From: Eutypa lata
Taxonomy: Eukaryota > Ascomycota > Sordariomycetes > Xylariales > Diatrypaceae
NCBI GenBank assembly: GCA_022661535.1
Contig: JAKULF010000008.1
Coordinates: forward strand, 2,914,001-2,978,000
Length of the DNA stretch: 64,000 bases
Direction: 5' to 3'
Below are positions 45,513 through 57,300 of the stretch, piece after piece. Made by a program: the position numbers and the translations under genes. How positions within the stretch are numbered: the stretch's first letter is position 1; each line of letters begins with the position of its first letter. Below the pieces are notes generated by a model. It ran no database searches. It was not told the origin of the DNA and saw only the letters and a list, made by a program, of their open reading frames with translations.

Positions 45513-48139
45513 ATGTCCTCGACCGGAACTTCGCCTCTCTGCGAATACTGTTCTGCTATCGAGTTCGAGCTGCTCCGGCACCCTACGGCACACGACACCC
45601 AAATTCTGAACAGCGAGAGTCCGCCGCCAGACAGCTCCCCGTTCCTAGGGTGGGAGGGGCGTCTGGACACGAAAGAATGGAGCCTCGGGTTAGAGAGTCG
45701 CATTAGCAAGTCCGCCTCTAGCTGCGCTCTGTGCGAGGCAATAGACGGGATCGTCCTCCGCCAAGCCAAGGCCTTCGAGCAGGGCTCGCTGGGGAATGGA
45801 AGACCGGACCTGGTGTGTATCGCGACTATACATCCCAGTGGCTTTTACTTTCCGCGGGATAGCGATGGCCGTTCATTTAATCTCCATCGGATGTCTCTGA
45901 TTTGGGTCCTGCCTGAGAATCCTGCTTGGCTGGGGCCAGGTCCTCCTAAGGATAGGCCGGAAGAGTCGGGTTGGGCAAACTCAGGCACACCTGCTGTTGT
46001 GGTGAGATTGATGGACTGTTTCCAAACATGTGCTAAAGGCTCATCGCGAGGCGCTACTAGGGCTCATTTCCGCGACGTAGAGCAGCCAGTGGAGGACATC
46101 ATGTTCGGCGGGAGGACGAGACCTCCGCTTATCGATCCGCAGTTGCCAGCGAGTTGGCTGAAGAACTGTCTCAAAAACCACGGCCTGAACTGTCATCCAG
46201 AGATAAAATATCCTCTCTGGGGGAGTCTTAAAAAGTACGCAACCTTATATGTCCCTCCATCTTTCCTCGGTATTATATGATAAGAGTGCTGACTAGTCTC
46301 GTTTCGTGTAGGCCCACCAATACTTTCCGGCTAATCAATGTCAAACATAAGAATGTCGTGGAATTCAGAAATGTTCGTTTGCATAGTTTAAGATACGTTG
46401 CTTTAAGTTATGTCTGGGGAGGTCCTCAGAGTTTCACCGCCACAACAACAAATTATACCTCCCTATTGGAGCCTGGTTTAGTAGAACAGGGCACTCCGAG
46501 GACGATTGGCGATGTTATGCACTTTACCAATATGCTTGGTATTGAATACTTGTGGGTAGATACCCTTTGCATCATACAGGAGTACGTACTTATATCATAT
46601 ACCTAATGTATTGATCCAGAAGACATCTAACCTAAGGTAACGTAATAGCGACGATGACGACAAAAGATCACAGATTGGATGTATGGGAGATATATACCAC
46701 AGCGCCCTCTTCACCATCATTGCCGCGTCGGGCGCAAGCGCGGATGCCGGGTTGCCCGGGATTCGCAAACCACGATCTACCAGACAAACGGAGCTTACTG
46801 TTCCAGCACGCCACGGCCCTCCAATCACACTGATCACGACAGTCAGTCCACCTTACGGTCAAGCGGGCTACACATACAATACACCCTGGGCCTCGAGGGG
46901 CTGGACACTACAGGAGCGCGTATTCTCGTGGTGCATGGTCACCTTCACGGAGCAGCAGGTCTACTGGTCGTGCCAGGAGGCGCACTGGGCGGAGGAGACA
47001 CACCTAGAGATGGGACTTGCGCGCACGCAGTGGCACTACGCGCTAAGCATGCTCGCCGAGACGATGAACCGCCTGGTAGGCTACGAGAGAGGCCCGGGGA
47101 TTGACACTGGCGACCGAGACAAGTACGCCGGCCTCATCGCGGGCTTCGGGAGGAGGAAGTTGACGAATCCTGGAGACGCGGCGGACGCGTTCCAGGGCAT
47201 CGCCAGCCGCTACGCGCGGACCCTGGGGGAGGCGATGTCCTGGGGGGTGCCATGCTCGTCGTTCAACAGGGCCTTGTGCTTCAGGTTGGCCCCGCTCGGG
47301 GAATCCCTGAAGAGGCGGGAGTGCTTGACCTCGGTGCCTCCTGCTTCGGGTCTCAATTGCGTTGCCTTCCCGAGCTGGTCTTGGCTCGGGTGGGAGGGAG
47401 TAGTCAACTTCGCTCCGGCAGCTGATAAAGAGTAATAATCCTTTTACCCTCCCTGTTATTCTTTGTAATCGCAACAGCTAATTATGCGTAGGATAACCCA
47501 GTAGTGGTCTGCTATGCCCTGCTCCCCTCGGACTTGCATCTAGCCCCTATGAACCATGGCTTCTTTTTTAGTGCCTTGCGTCGGCCGTGGAATGCGTTCC
47601 TTGCACGCCTGATCAAACGGCCGATGCTTCATTTTCAAGAATATTTTCCTGCCGCGGCTCCGACCTACGTTCCAAGGGAGCTTAGGGTTTCTATGGATGA
47701 TGTTGTCGCCCACCATCCCCGGTTGACTCACCAGAAGATAAAAGCACAAACGCCTGGTCTAAACATGTACTTCTGGGCGCAGAAGGCTGTCTTCACCATG
47801 TCGGAGCCCATTGACATTATCAACTATAGCGGTGCCCCGGTATCATCTACCTCTTTACTGTTGCCACCCGTGAAGCGTTATTATAGAAACCTACTGGATG
47901 CGTGGGGGAATGTTGTCGGAAAAACAGATGCTTATCCAGATGGAACTGAATTCGTCCAAGGTAAAAATATAGCGATATTCATCTCTATCGCTACAAAGCC
48001 CTCATTAGGTGAAATGAATGTAATCGCCTTAGAGATCACTCAGGACAATGATGTCTCTGAGAGGCTGAATGTCGCTAATATAAACATATATACCTGGTTT
48101 TCGAGTTTAATCACCTGGGAATTGATTATTTTAGTATAA
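45513..48139 (+). CDS. Heterokaryon-incompatibility (HET) domain protein
   Basis: Model of four exons: 45513-46234, 46312-46581, 46649-47399, 47492-48139, giving 796 aa. Introns 1 (GTACGC..TAG) and 2 (GTACGT..TAG) join frames cleanly. The third junction is uncertain: the frame after SWLGWEG runs on to a stop at 47433, and the only donor giving a continuous frame into DNPVVVCYAL is GTAGTC at 47400. Domain: SLRYVALSYVWGG (266-278), LGIEYLWVDTLCIIQ, then MGDIYHSALFTIIAASG, AGLPGIR and PWASRGWTLQERVFS, all classic HET (PF06985) blocks. The N-terminus has a CEYCSAIEFELL motif common in such proteins. HET proteins trigger cell death after fusion of unlike individuals; the partner is unknown. An in-frame TAA at the transposon junction precedes the ATG directly. 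Confidence 0.85.
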
Positions 48140-48890
48140 ATAGGACATTGTGTAAATTAACGAGAGCGATGAAGGTATGGTGTGTGCAAATAAGAGATGT
48201 TGTCAGGAATGAACATAAAAGAATCGATGGTGTAAGCTTCATGTATGATAAACTTATTCTTGGGTCGGTTTGTTTGAGGACCGGGACTCTCCGTGTCTTC
48301 CTAGGAACTTTGTATATAACTCGTTATGGTCATACCTACGTAGCGTACTTGATATATATTTGTAGAGTTCCTGTGAAGACTTCAAGAAAGCAACCACCAA
48401 AGGTGCTTGGAATCTTTTATCTTATAAGTTAGTTAGCTGCCAAGATCGATGAAAGAACATTAAGGTTTACAAACAACACACCGAATTCCGAATACTTCAT
48501 TCTATTACCGAATCTATGCTCACGTCACCTCTCTGTAAACTCCAGTTATACGGCGAATACCGCTTTTGCTTCTTCATTCCAGCAATTTCAACTGTTGGGT
48601 AGAAGTTGTTTTCCCTTCCATTACCTGATTCGTCCAAACCATTTCCTAAACCAGAACTGCCTCGGTAACTGAAGTGCCAAGCCGCTAACAATCAGCAAAC
48701 TGTGGACCCCTTAGTGACATCAAAGGAACGACAATTCAGCCGACGGTTTGTCTTGAGGCCGTCGCCGCCGACAACCCTAAAGTCTTAAGGTAGCTATGTA
48801 TTTAAGTCACCCTTGCATGCTCAGTCTTATAGTCTAAGTAGGCTGCTCTCCTTTGGGGGACACCTCTTTACCCTTAAAACGCTAGACAAT
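48140..48890. other. Intergenic between HET and TMEM53-like genes
   Basis: No supported gene. The frame at 48148-48432 has no protein-like features. The right end is the short leader of the TMEM53-like gene; an in-frame extension back to 48813 starts with TTG. Confidence 0.5.
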
Positions 48891-49841
48891 ATGGCTTCGA
48901 AGCAGCCTGCGGCGACGTCCGCCAAACCATTAGCGATGATGACGAAACTGTCGCCCTGGGTGTCTTACTACAAACCTCCGAAGACTACAGCAGCAGCAGC
49001 AGCAGCGACGAGCTCGGCAACAACAAAATCTGGAGCCGGAACCGTACCGACCGCGGCCCCCAAGCTCATCCTCATGGCGTCGTGGATGGATGCCAAGGAC
49101 GCCCACATCGCCAAGTACATCGCGTACTACCAGGCCATCTACCCCACCTCCGCCATCCTCCTAATCAAGTTCACCACCAGCGTCGCCTTCTCGGCCTCGG
49201 CGCAGAACCGGGCCGCGCAGCCCGCGGCCTCGTACCTGCGCTCGCAGATCGACGCGGGCGTGCTGTCGGCCGCGCCGAGGGAGCCCGAGATCCTCGTCCA
49301 CGTGTTCTCGAACGGCGGGGCGTCGAGCATGCGCAACATGTACCAGATCTACCGGAAGAAGACGGGCCACTCGTTCCCGCCGCACGCCGCGGTGTACGAC
49401 TCGTGCCCGGGGGCCAACTCGCTGCTCAGGACGTACACGGCGTTCATGGTGGGCCTGAAGGGGATCGCGCGGTTGTTCGCGGCGCCGCTCATCATGGCGG
49501 TCGCGGCCTTCTTGTCGCTGCTGTACGGCCCGCTGCAGTTCCTGTTTGGCGAGGGCCCCCTGAGGGAGAGCCAGAGGGTCCATAATGATCGGACTTTGGT
49601 CCGGCAGATGAACCGCGCGTACGTCTATAGTAAGGAGGATGATATGGTCGATTGGAGGCATTTAGAGGAGCATGCGAAGGAGGCCGCGGCGAAGGGCATC
49701 CCAGTGCGGAGGGAGTTGTACGCAAATAGTGCGCATGTTGCGCACATGCCGACTGATAGTGATCGGTATTGGAAGATTGTGACAGATACTTGGGAACAAG
49801 GCATCAAGAGGTCTGGGACATTGCTTCCGGGATTTGCATAG
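48891..49841 (+). CDS. TMEM53/DUF829 family alpha/beta-hydrolase-like protein
   Basis: Intron-less, 316 aa from ATG 48891 (MASKQPAATS). After an Ala/Thr-rich low-complexity leader (about 31-57) comes the DUF829 (PF05705, TMEM53/PaxU) fold: KLILMASWMDAKDAHIAKYI (58-77), HVFSNGGASSMRN (137-149) in the place of the nucleophile elbow (Ser140), a hydrophobic segment 194-212, AYVYSKEDDMVDWRHLEEHA (243-262) and SAHVAHMP (280-287) holding the His. This Ser/Asp/His order is that of an alpha/beta hydrolase, though family members have no established fungal substrate; human TMEM53 is a nuclear envelope protein. Very G+C-rich with many shadow frames. One hydrophobic segment suggests membrane association. 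Confidence 0.85.
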   Translation: MASKQPAATSAKPLAMMTKLSPWVSYYKPPKTTAAAAAATSSATTKSGAGTVPTAAPKLILMASWMDAKDAHIAKYIAYYQAIYPTSAILLIKFTTSVAFSASAQNRAAQPAASYLRSQIDAGVLSAAPREPEILVHVFSNGGASSMRNMYQIYRKKTGHSFPPHAAVYDSCPGANSLLRTYTAFMVGLKGIARLFAAPLIMAVAAFLSLLYGPLQFLFGEGPLRESQRVHNDRTLVRQMNRAYVYSKEDDMVDWRHLEEHAKEAAAKGIPVRRELYANSAHVAHMPTDSDRYWKIVTDTWEQGIKRSGTLLPGFA

Positions 49842-50259
49842 CGGCGCGTATTAGGAGAATAGACAGGTCTAGATAATTTAGCACTGGTAGCCAGAAAGCT
49901 CATTCGGGAAAGAAACGGCTCTAGTCCCTCGACACTGTAAACCCGTTTCTTTACATTCATGAAAGCTGATTTTGACCATGTCAAGATCAAGTTCTGTCTT
50001 AATATCTATCGGTTGGAAGTAAGTATGATAACTTGTAGTTTCCAATCTCCATATCTATCCCCAAGGAAGCAATTCATAGAAAAGGGGTATATATCCCGCA
50101 TACGCCCCTGTGTCCCGCCACACCTTAACGCCAACAAAACCATGCATCAAACTATCACTCCCTTTCCGTACGCCATTTCCTTTCCTTTCTTTCTTCAATA
50201 TTCCCATTCGATTACTACCATAATCTATACATGCATTCACCCCTATGGGTACTCTAACA
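49842..50259. other. Intergenic
   Basis: 3' flank of the TMEM53-like gene and possible 3' exon space of the Cys-rich minus-strand gene. No separate gene supported. Confidence 0.45.
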
Positions 50260-50502
50260 TCATTTACCTCCGCCCTCGCCTTGCCCCTCCTCCACATCGC
50301 CGACGCCTTCGTCCTCAGCCTCTTCGCAGCTGTCGCACTCCTGATCAAACGGGTGATCCTCCTCGTCTACTCCGTTATCGCAGTCGCCGAAGCAAGCATT
50401 GTTCTTGGCCTGGAGGCAAGAGAGCTCCTGCGTTAGGTCATGCCAGGTTTGGGTCTCGCCGCACCTCGTGCATGAGCCGGAAAAAGTGACCAAGCGACAC
50501 AT
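50260..50502 (-). CDS. Small Cys-rich acidic hypothetical protein
   Basis: 80-codon ORF from a true ATG (50500-50502). Nine cysteines in the first 60 residues: C2, SCTRCGE, LSCLQAKNNACFGDC, DQECDSCEE, followed by an acidic Glu/Gly tail. No signal peptide, so likely intracellular; the paired cysteines suggest metal binding (inference). The last codons include GTAAAT, which could be a splice donor, so the protein may continue in another exon that I could not identify. The opposite-strand frame 50245-50436 is hydrophobic only because it is antisense to acidic codons. Confidence 0.5.
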   Translation of the reverse strand: MCRLVTFSGSCTRCGETQTWHDLTQELSCLQAKNNACFGDCDNGVDEEDHPFDQECDSCEEAEDEGVGDVEEGQGEGGGK

Positions 50503-53500
50503 AGTTGGTAGTATTATGTTATTGTTATTGTATTCCGTCGTGCTTTTGGTGGTGATAGTGCATATGACTTATGTTGTAGGTAAGTTAGGAGGGCAGCGGA
50601 TGGCTGTTAGGGGGGGTTGTCGTGTGTTGATTTATTTTTGTTTGCTGCTGCTCATCTAAGAAAAGATAGACAATATTAGCGACGAGCTTTTATACCTACA
50701 TTAGCTCGATTAGCAGACGTCATGCGAAGATGCCCTGGTTGGGTGACTCACTGGGTAGAATTGTGAACATTCACCATACATTAGGTTTAAAGGCTTGAAT
50801 CACTTCTGCCTACCAATGATAATGAAGCTTCAACAATTCTTACCTATAATTAGGCGGTGAGTATGTCGTCTTGGTACCGAGGAAAGATAGGAAGCCTCGT
50901 CCCCTCGCATTCCAGAAGTGTGCCTATATAGTTCTTGATCACACATAGAGACTCTTCGATATTCCATCTCGCACCTGGGAAGTCCATCGCACGAGGACAA
51001 GAGCGAAGAAGGAGGCGGAGGTTTTTATCTCCTAGCCGAGGGCCGTAGGACGTTTGCCAAACTCGAGTAGTCGACAACAAGGCCGCACACACGCATAGAC
51101 GCACACAACGAAAGCGAACGAGCGAGTACTCTAGTTAGAATGTGAAGAAACGGACCAAAAGAAAAGCGTTGGTGTGGTTCACCACTAAAGTCGCAACCGA
51201 GGAAAAGAGAGAGGGAAAAAATGACCCAAGACACTGGGAAAACTCCAGCTCATTCCCCCTTCCCCAACAAACCAACCTTGTTTGCCCTCCGGTGATGCTG
51301 CTGCTGCTGCTGCGCAAACCCGGGGCGAGGCATGGTTGCCCTCTCACCCAGAGTCACCTGAACCTCATCCTCGGGTCCAGGCAAGCCGTGATGCGGTGGC
51401 GAGCCACCGAAGCAAGAGACGCGGAGAAGAGAGAGAGAGAAAGAAAAAAGAGGGAAGGGAAGGGAATGGAAGGGGGAACACCAAATGTGTAGCTTCTCTC
51501 TGACGGGCTACCATGGGACCTTTTCTTACTTTCTTTCTGCCTTGCTTGCCTGTCTTTTTGTAACTTACCACAGAGAAGGGTACGCAAAGGCCAGTCGTCA
51601 TTGTCTATTAAACGTAGCCATGTATATCCGACCTCCGAGTTTCTCACGTGGCTCCTCTAGACTAGGACTCTAGACGAAATCCACTGCTTACTACAGTCTA
51701 TCTGGTTCGTTACAGATGGGCTTTTAGTCTTTCGTTATAGGTCAAGGTCAAACTCCCTTACACCTTGCCAAGGGACATAAGTAAGTATGTGTCGAGCTAG
51801 AGCAGAACATGGGACGGATGGACGGATAGATGGGTGGATAAGAGCGTCCTGTTTGACAAGCACATGCGCAATCGCGAGGGCAAGTGTGACATGTTACATT
51901 TTTGCAACGGCGCTCCCGTGCAATATCTCCGATCGAACAGATAGATATATTAGCCTGGAAGGCACGGCAGGGAAGTCATAGGCCTTTATTCTCCGCTGCG
52001 TCTACCCGTCCAGTTTCCGCGGGTGTGGGGGGGAGGATGTTCTGCATTGTATACGTACGTGAGGCGCTCTTTTATCACCTGCCCCAAGCATTCTCAAAAG
52101 CAAATCATATTTCCCTCCAAGGCAAAACCTTGGCCTAATACAAGCCGACGATTAGGAAAAGAATTTATATTGGACCAGGTAGTTTGAAGGAAACGCATGT
52201 GTGTCCTCCCCGCGGGGATTTTTACAATGCCACACAAATCGGAAAATAAGCATTGGACACTACAACGCCAGACTAGACTATGGTTTAGCTTCGTGTTAGG
52301 GATACACGTAAAGTACTTGTGTTGTTCAAAAGCCATAAGATAGAGAATGAGCCGGTAACGACACGGGTATCAGAGGCATGCGACATGATATACACAAGGC
52401 GAGAGGAACGGCACGCGACCGAGACTGAGACAACGAGCCGATTCTGCAGGCTGGGATGGCCGGGGTTCAAGCTTAAGACAGGGAATATCCAAATGGCCAA
52501 AACGGTCAGAAAGCGAGCATGTTATATTTAGCTGATATAACTAGCTTTCTGACGGGTTCAACGCGGCCATCCGCTAGATCCCACCGAAAGCCTCCCATCC
52601 TATCATCATCACACACGATCTAGGAGAAAGATGGGATGAGGGGTAAGTAATAGATAGGTATGGCAGGGAAAAGATGGAACTTGTTTGTGAGCCGTGAAAC
52701 CATCACACAGCGCGGTTGTGATCGCCTATGGTAGCTACTCATGCTGTGTTCCTGAGGTTGTGGTAGGTTGGTCAAGGGGGCAGGAGGCGATTGAAACATC
52801 AGACGATTTCTTGCTCTCTACTACTCTGCCTGAGTATCAACCAAACGGCCATTCTATGACGAGCCATGTTTCTCTTGGTCGTCAATAAGTGCGTTGGACT
52901 AGAACAAGCCTGTTATGAGATAAAATCTTGTCGTCGGCAGTCCGGTTAGCGGCGGATAAGGGACAAAATAAATCGTAACAATGTGCCGTGACACCCAGAC
53001 TGCCATAAATCATATTGCAGTTCATAAGCAGCCATAGACGACACGCAACGTAGAGGTTACCAAACTACTGGAATGATTCGCAGGTGAGAAAGAATTGTAG
53101 TGGTTCTAACGCTAACGTGGAGAGTATAGAAAGATAAAGAGAAACTAAGATGTAGTTCGCAGCAGGCTGAAGGTTTTATTGGATAAGTTGTAACAGCATC
53201 AGCTGGATTCATAGAAAGAGTGTTACAATCGTAGGGTTAGGGTGCTTCCGAAGTTCGGGAAACATTTCTTAGCATCATGATATCAAATAATCATGGCTTC
53301 GAATTTCATGTCCATATGCTGAATGATATGGTTCAAAATACACAATCCACCCCGACTAGCAGTACCATATATCTGACTTTAACACATTGTAACTTCTGTG
53401 CTTGCAACAACTAGAAGAAATACGAAATGATTCTGCTGTAGATATCTTGCAAGGATAGAGCTACATGATGGGTTGGATCATGATAAGATTAAAAGGGGAG

Positions 53501-54375
53501 AATCAATACACCATCTAATTAAACCTTATTTGAGTTCAGCGCCTCAGCACGCGAGCCGGAAAACAGAGATGATTCGGCTAATTCCAATAGTTTCTTAAGA
53601 AAATAGGTACGTGGCTAAGGTAGGTGGTAACACACAGAACAAAGTGATGAAAGGGTGATGGCTGTAACCACACTCCCTACATTGGTACTTAATTACTCAA
53701 AGCCACCATGGAGGGATGCTGCTCGGGGTTGCATTTTCCCATCACGAGCCTCCCCATTGATGATCAATGCTAGTTACTGGTCCGACTGTTACCACGAGAA
53801 TACTTACTTTCAGTAGGTAGCAGGCAAGATGGGCCAAGTCAATGAATCACTGAAGCCGGTTGGGAGAATTCCCCTACGGAATCCTAGCATGGAACGACTG
53901 GTTTCGATTGCATTGCGTCGACGAATGTATTAACATCAAATAAAAGAGTATTATATAGGTATATAGGTATAAAAGATGTGACACATAATATGGCTCTGAA
54001 CTCCTTATTTATCCCAACTCGCTCATAAGAATGCTACCACCTTTTTGTTCCCACCCGGGATACGCACACCCACCCACCCACACATACACACACACATGCC
54101 CGTCCTTGTTGTCTAAGTATGTATATATGCAACCTTTACCCTTCCTCCCTCCTAACCCAAGCGCTATGATAACCGAGAAAAAGTATATAAATATATATAG
54201 GGAAGAAACGCCGGCGCAATGCGATAGATTTGTGATAATGAACCAAGAAAAAGATTGGTACCTAAGTATGTTGGTACCCAAGATCGTACTTTGTTGAAGT
54301 GTTAGGTTGGTTTGCCCTAATGTCGAGCGAGGAGAGGTGTATATGAACATGCAACCCGTCTGGAATCAGACCACA
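50503..54375. other. Gene-poor stretch of 3.9 kb
   Basis: No supported gene. Contains a CTG run (about 51295-51312), a purine-rich AGAGAGA/GGAAGGGAA tract (51420-51475), and a CACACA-rich tract (about 54060-54100). Overlapping frames on both strands at 50850-51673 arise from these low-complexity tracts. 54000-54375 is the 3' flank of the 1262-residue gene. Confidence 0.5.
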
Positions 54376-57300
54376 TCAAGGCCAAATGCTCTGCCTCCAA
54401 CTCTCGACCCTTTCCATCGGAGCTGGCGGCTGCACCGGCATCTGATAGGGATTATTCGTCGCCATAGAGACTCCATATCCTCCCCCCATCGTGGCGGCGG
54501 CGGCGGGGTTGACCATCACCTGCTGCACCGGGTACGAGTTCGCCAGGAGGCCACGGTTCGCCGGGGCGCCATACATGCTGGTAACCCTCGGCTGCTGTCC
54601 TCCCAGACCCCCCGCATTCCCACCATTAAAGCGACCCGCAATGTACCCACCAACAGCGTGGACAGTATTCCCGCCTAACGGCGTGCCATTGCCGAGATTG
54701 ACGTTCGTCGGCATCTGGCTACGGAAGGCCGCGAGCTTGTGATCCTGATCGGCGCGGTATCGGGCCGCTTCTTCCTGGCGGGCCCTGTCCCTCTCGGCGC
54801 GGGGGTCGCTCAGCATGGTCCTTGCGTTCGCGTGCGCCGCGCTAGCGCCGAGTACGTCGGCTAGGGAGTGGCGCTGGACGAGCTTAGGAGGCACGTTGAG
54901 ATTGACACCGCCTGACGCCGCCAATGGAGTTGTCGAGCCCGCCTCGCGCTCGGCTTGTAGGCGGCGGCGGCGCTGGCCTAGGGTCTCTTCTTCGGGGGGT
55001 TGCAGTTCCTGCTTCCCCTTGCCCTTATCCTTGTCCTTGTCCTTGTTATCCTTGTCATCCTTGTCGTCTTCGTCCTTGAAGGTGTCGCCGAGCTGGCTGA
55101 AAAGCTCGGTCGAGAATGCGGCGCTGACGGGTCGCGCGCGAGGGAGGAGGTTCTCGGCTTCTTCGCGCGCTCGTAGCCGTCGCATGCGCTCTCCTAGCGT
55201 CTCCTCCTCGCTCTCGTCCTCTTCTGGGGCGTGGACTTGAAGACGGGGGCTCGCGGGCCGAAGTGCGTTTCGACTCATGGCGAAGGCTGGGTTGAGGGAT
55301 AGCACGCCCTGGCGTTGGGCTGGTCCGGTCTCGCGTCCTTGAAGACGGTTGCGCCGACGACTCAAGGGTTCGTTCTCCTCCATTTCTTTCTTTTCCATCA
55401 AGCCCGGGGGTCGGTTGAGCTCAGCTAACGCAGCTATGTCGCTTTCATGTCCTTTCCTAGCCATCAGCAAACCCAGAGGGGTGTCTTCGTCTTCTGAACT
55501 TTCTGCGTCATCGGCACCTTGTCCTTCCCATGCCAGGTTCACCTTCTTTCCATTTCGCGCTTTGCGCTCGACCTCGGCTACTGTGTCCAGCTCTAGGAGC
55601 GTTGAATGCAGGCCGTTGGGATACGCCTGGGTGAGTGGCTGAGTGCGCATCTTCTGTTGTTGCTTTCTCATTTGAAGTTCTGCTAAGAGAGTGGTTGGTG
55701 GTCCATTATATACTACCTCTTGGCCCTCGTCCTCATCTTCCTCTTGGACAGGCTCGCCATCGATAGAACCAGAGAGCTGTTGCCTTTCCTCGTCTTCCTC
55801 TGCGTTTTTGAGCGACCCGGTCTTCTCATGGGTCTCTTGCCGGTCCTCCTTTGAGCCCGAATGACGGCTTAACCCACTGTGCTTTCGAAGATGTAGGAAA
55901 GAGCTTCGCTTCTTGGGCTCTAATATGTTGGTGGTTGCATTGCTTGGCTTCTTCAAATGTGATCTTCGCTTCTTGTCGACGCCGTAGACCTCGGAGCCTA
56001 AGGAGCCAGCGAAGACGTGATCAGTGAAAGCAGAAACAGGTGCCTTGGCAGATGCATCCAGAATACTATCAAGTGTAGCCATTGCAGAGCCATCTTTGAG
56101 TTCAATAGCAGGAGCGGATTCTGATGGCAAGTCGAAGAAGGCACTAGCCCGAAGCTGAGGGGGTAGGCTGTCTAAGTTTGGAGCCTGGGACTTTCGTTTA
56201 TTGGTGTCAAAGATAGACATACGAGACTTGCGCTTCTCCTCGGCGTTTGTAGTAGTGGGCTGAGGTTGTACTCCGTCTTGCTCATTACGTTGTGGAGAGA
56301 CTGGAGGCTCCTGCACTTGCTCAGGCTGGGGTTGAGAAGTATAAGGTTCGGGTTTGGACCCGAACGGATCAAGGGGCTCAGGTTGAAATTCTGGTAACCA
56401 AGCCGCACCAGATTGTCTGTTTGGCTCGGGCATAGCACTAAGGACCTGTGATCTCCGGATGTTCCTGACGTCAGCTTTGGGCTTCCTGGATAGCTTCTCT
56501 GGTAAATTGAGCATCATCGGCACACGTGCAGGATAGTAGAGCATGGTATTTCCTGTTTCTGGGTCAAGGTATGATTGTGGTCTCTCCATAGTTCCAGCAC
56601 GTAGCCGTGGTCGCGAAGGGTCTTGATATTCTCCACGAGCTCGGGGATCTTGGTACGACGGTTTTGTCCAGGGGCCATTCCCCGACGCCTGCGAATTAAG
56701 GTTCCCGAAAGGAATATCTTCGAAGTCAGCAGCATCCGGCGAGCAATGTTCACCATCGAAGTCTGCAAATGCCATATCCGCTTGATCGTAGGATCCAGTA
56801 GATCCAGCAGGTGTTGTTGATCTGTTGTTGTTGTATTGAGAATCACGCTGGGCATCCGCAACAGCTTGGTCCCAATAGTCTAGCGTATTAGAGTCGTGAT
56901 ACTGATGTCCATTTGGTGTCAGGTCATGATCATCAACTGGGGGTATCCGTAGCGTCTCATCCTCGTCGGGCACCTCAGGAAGCTGATCGGCAGCATCCAT
57001 CGCGGCAGCTGTAAGGGTCGTGGGTGGCTCCATCTCGTCGATATGTGTTAAGGTGGGTTTGATAGACCTAACACTCCGGACTGAACTCTTGCCGGGGCCG
57101 TGTCTTGAAAGTATATTCTCGGTGTCTAAGTCGGGTCTGGATAACGGGTTCGAACCGGACCTGAGCCGGGTGCTATTCGAACGAGGCGAGTTACCCGCTG
57201 ACAGAACAAAGGCAGCCGGTGAGTAACCGCCTTGACGAGCAGCGATGTTGGTTTCAAGGATCGAACTGGCACTTGGTATCTGGAGTGGGAAGGGGAGGTG

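Noticed and set aside
49082..49725. Long shadow frames over the TMEM53-like gene
   Set aside because: Arg/Pro/Gly-rich frames produced by G+C-rich third positions of the real gene; no domain content.
50245..50436. Hydrophobic plus-strand ORF
   Set aside because: It is antisense to the acidic Cys-rich minus-strand ORF; GAG/GAC/GAA codons read backwards give Leu/Val/Phe. Its ATG context and composition give no independent support.
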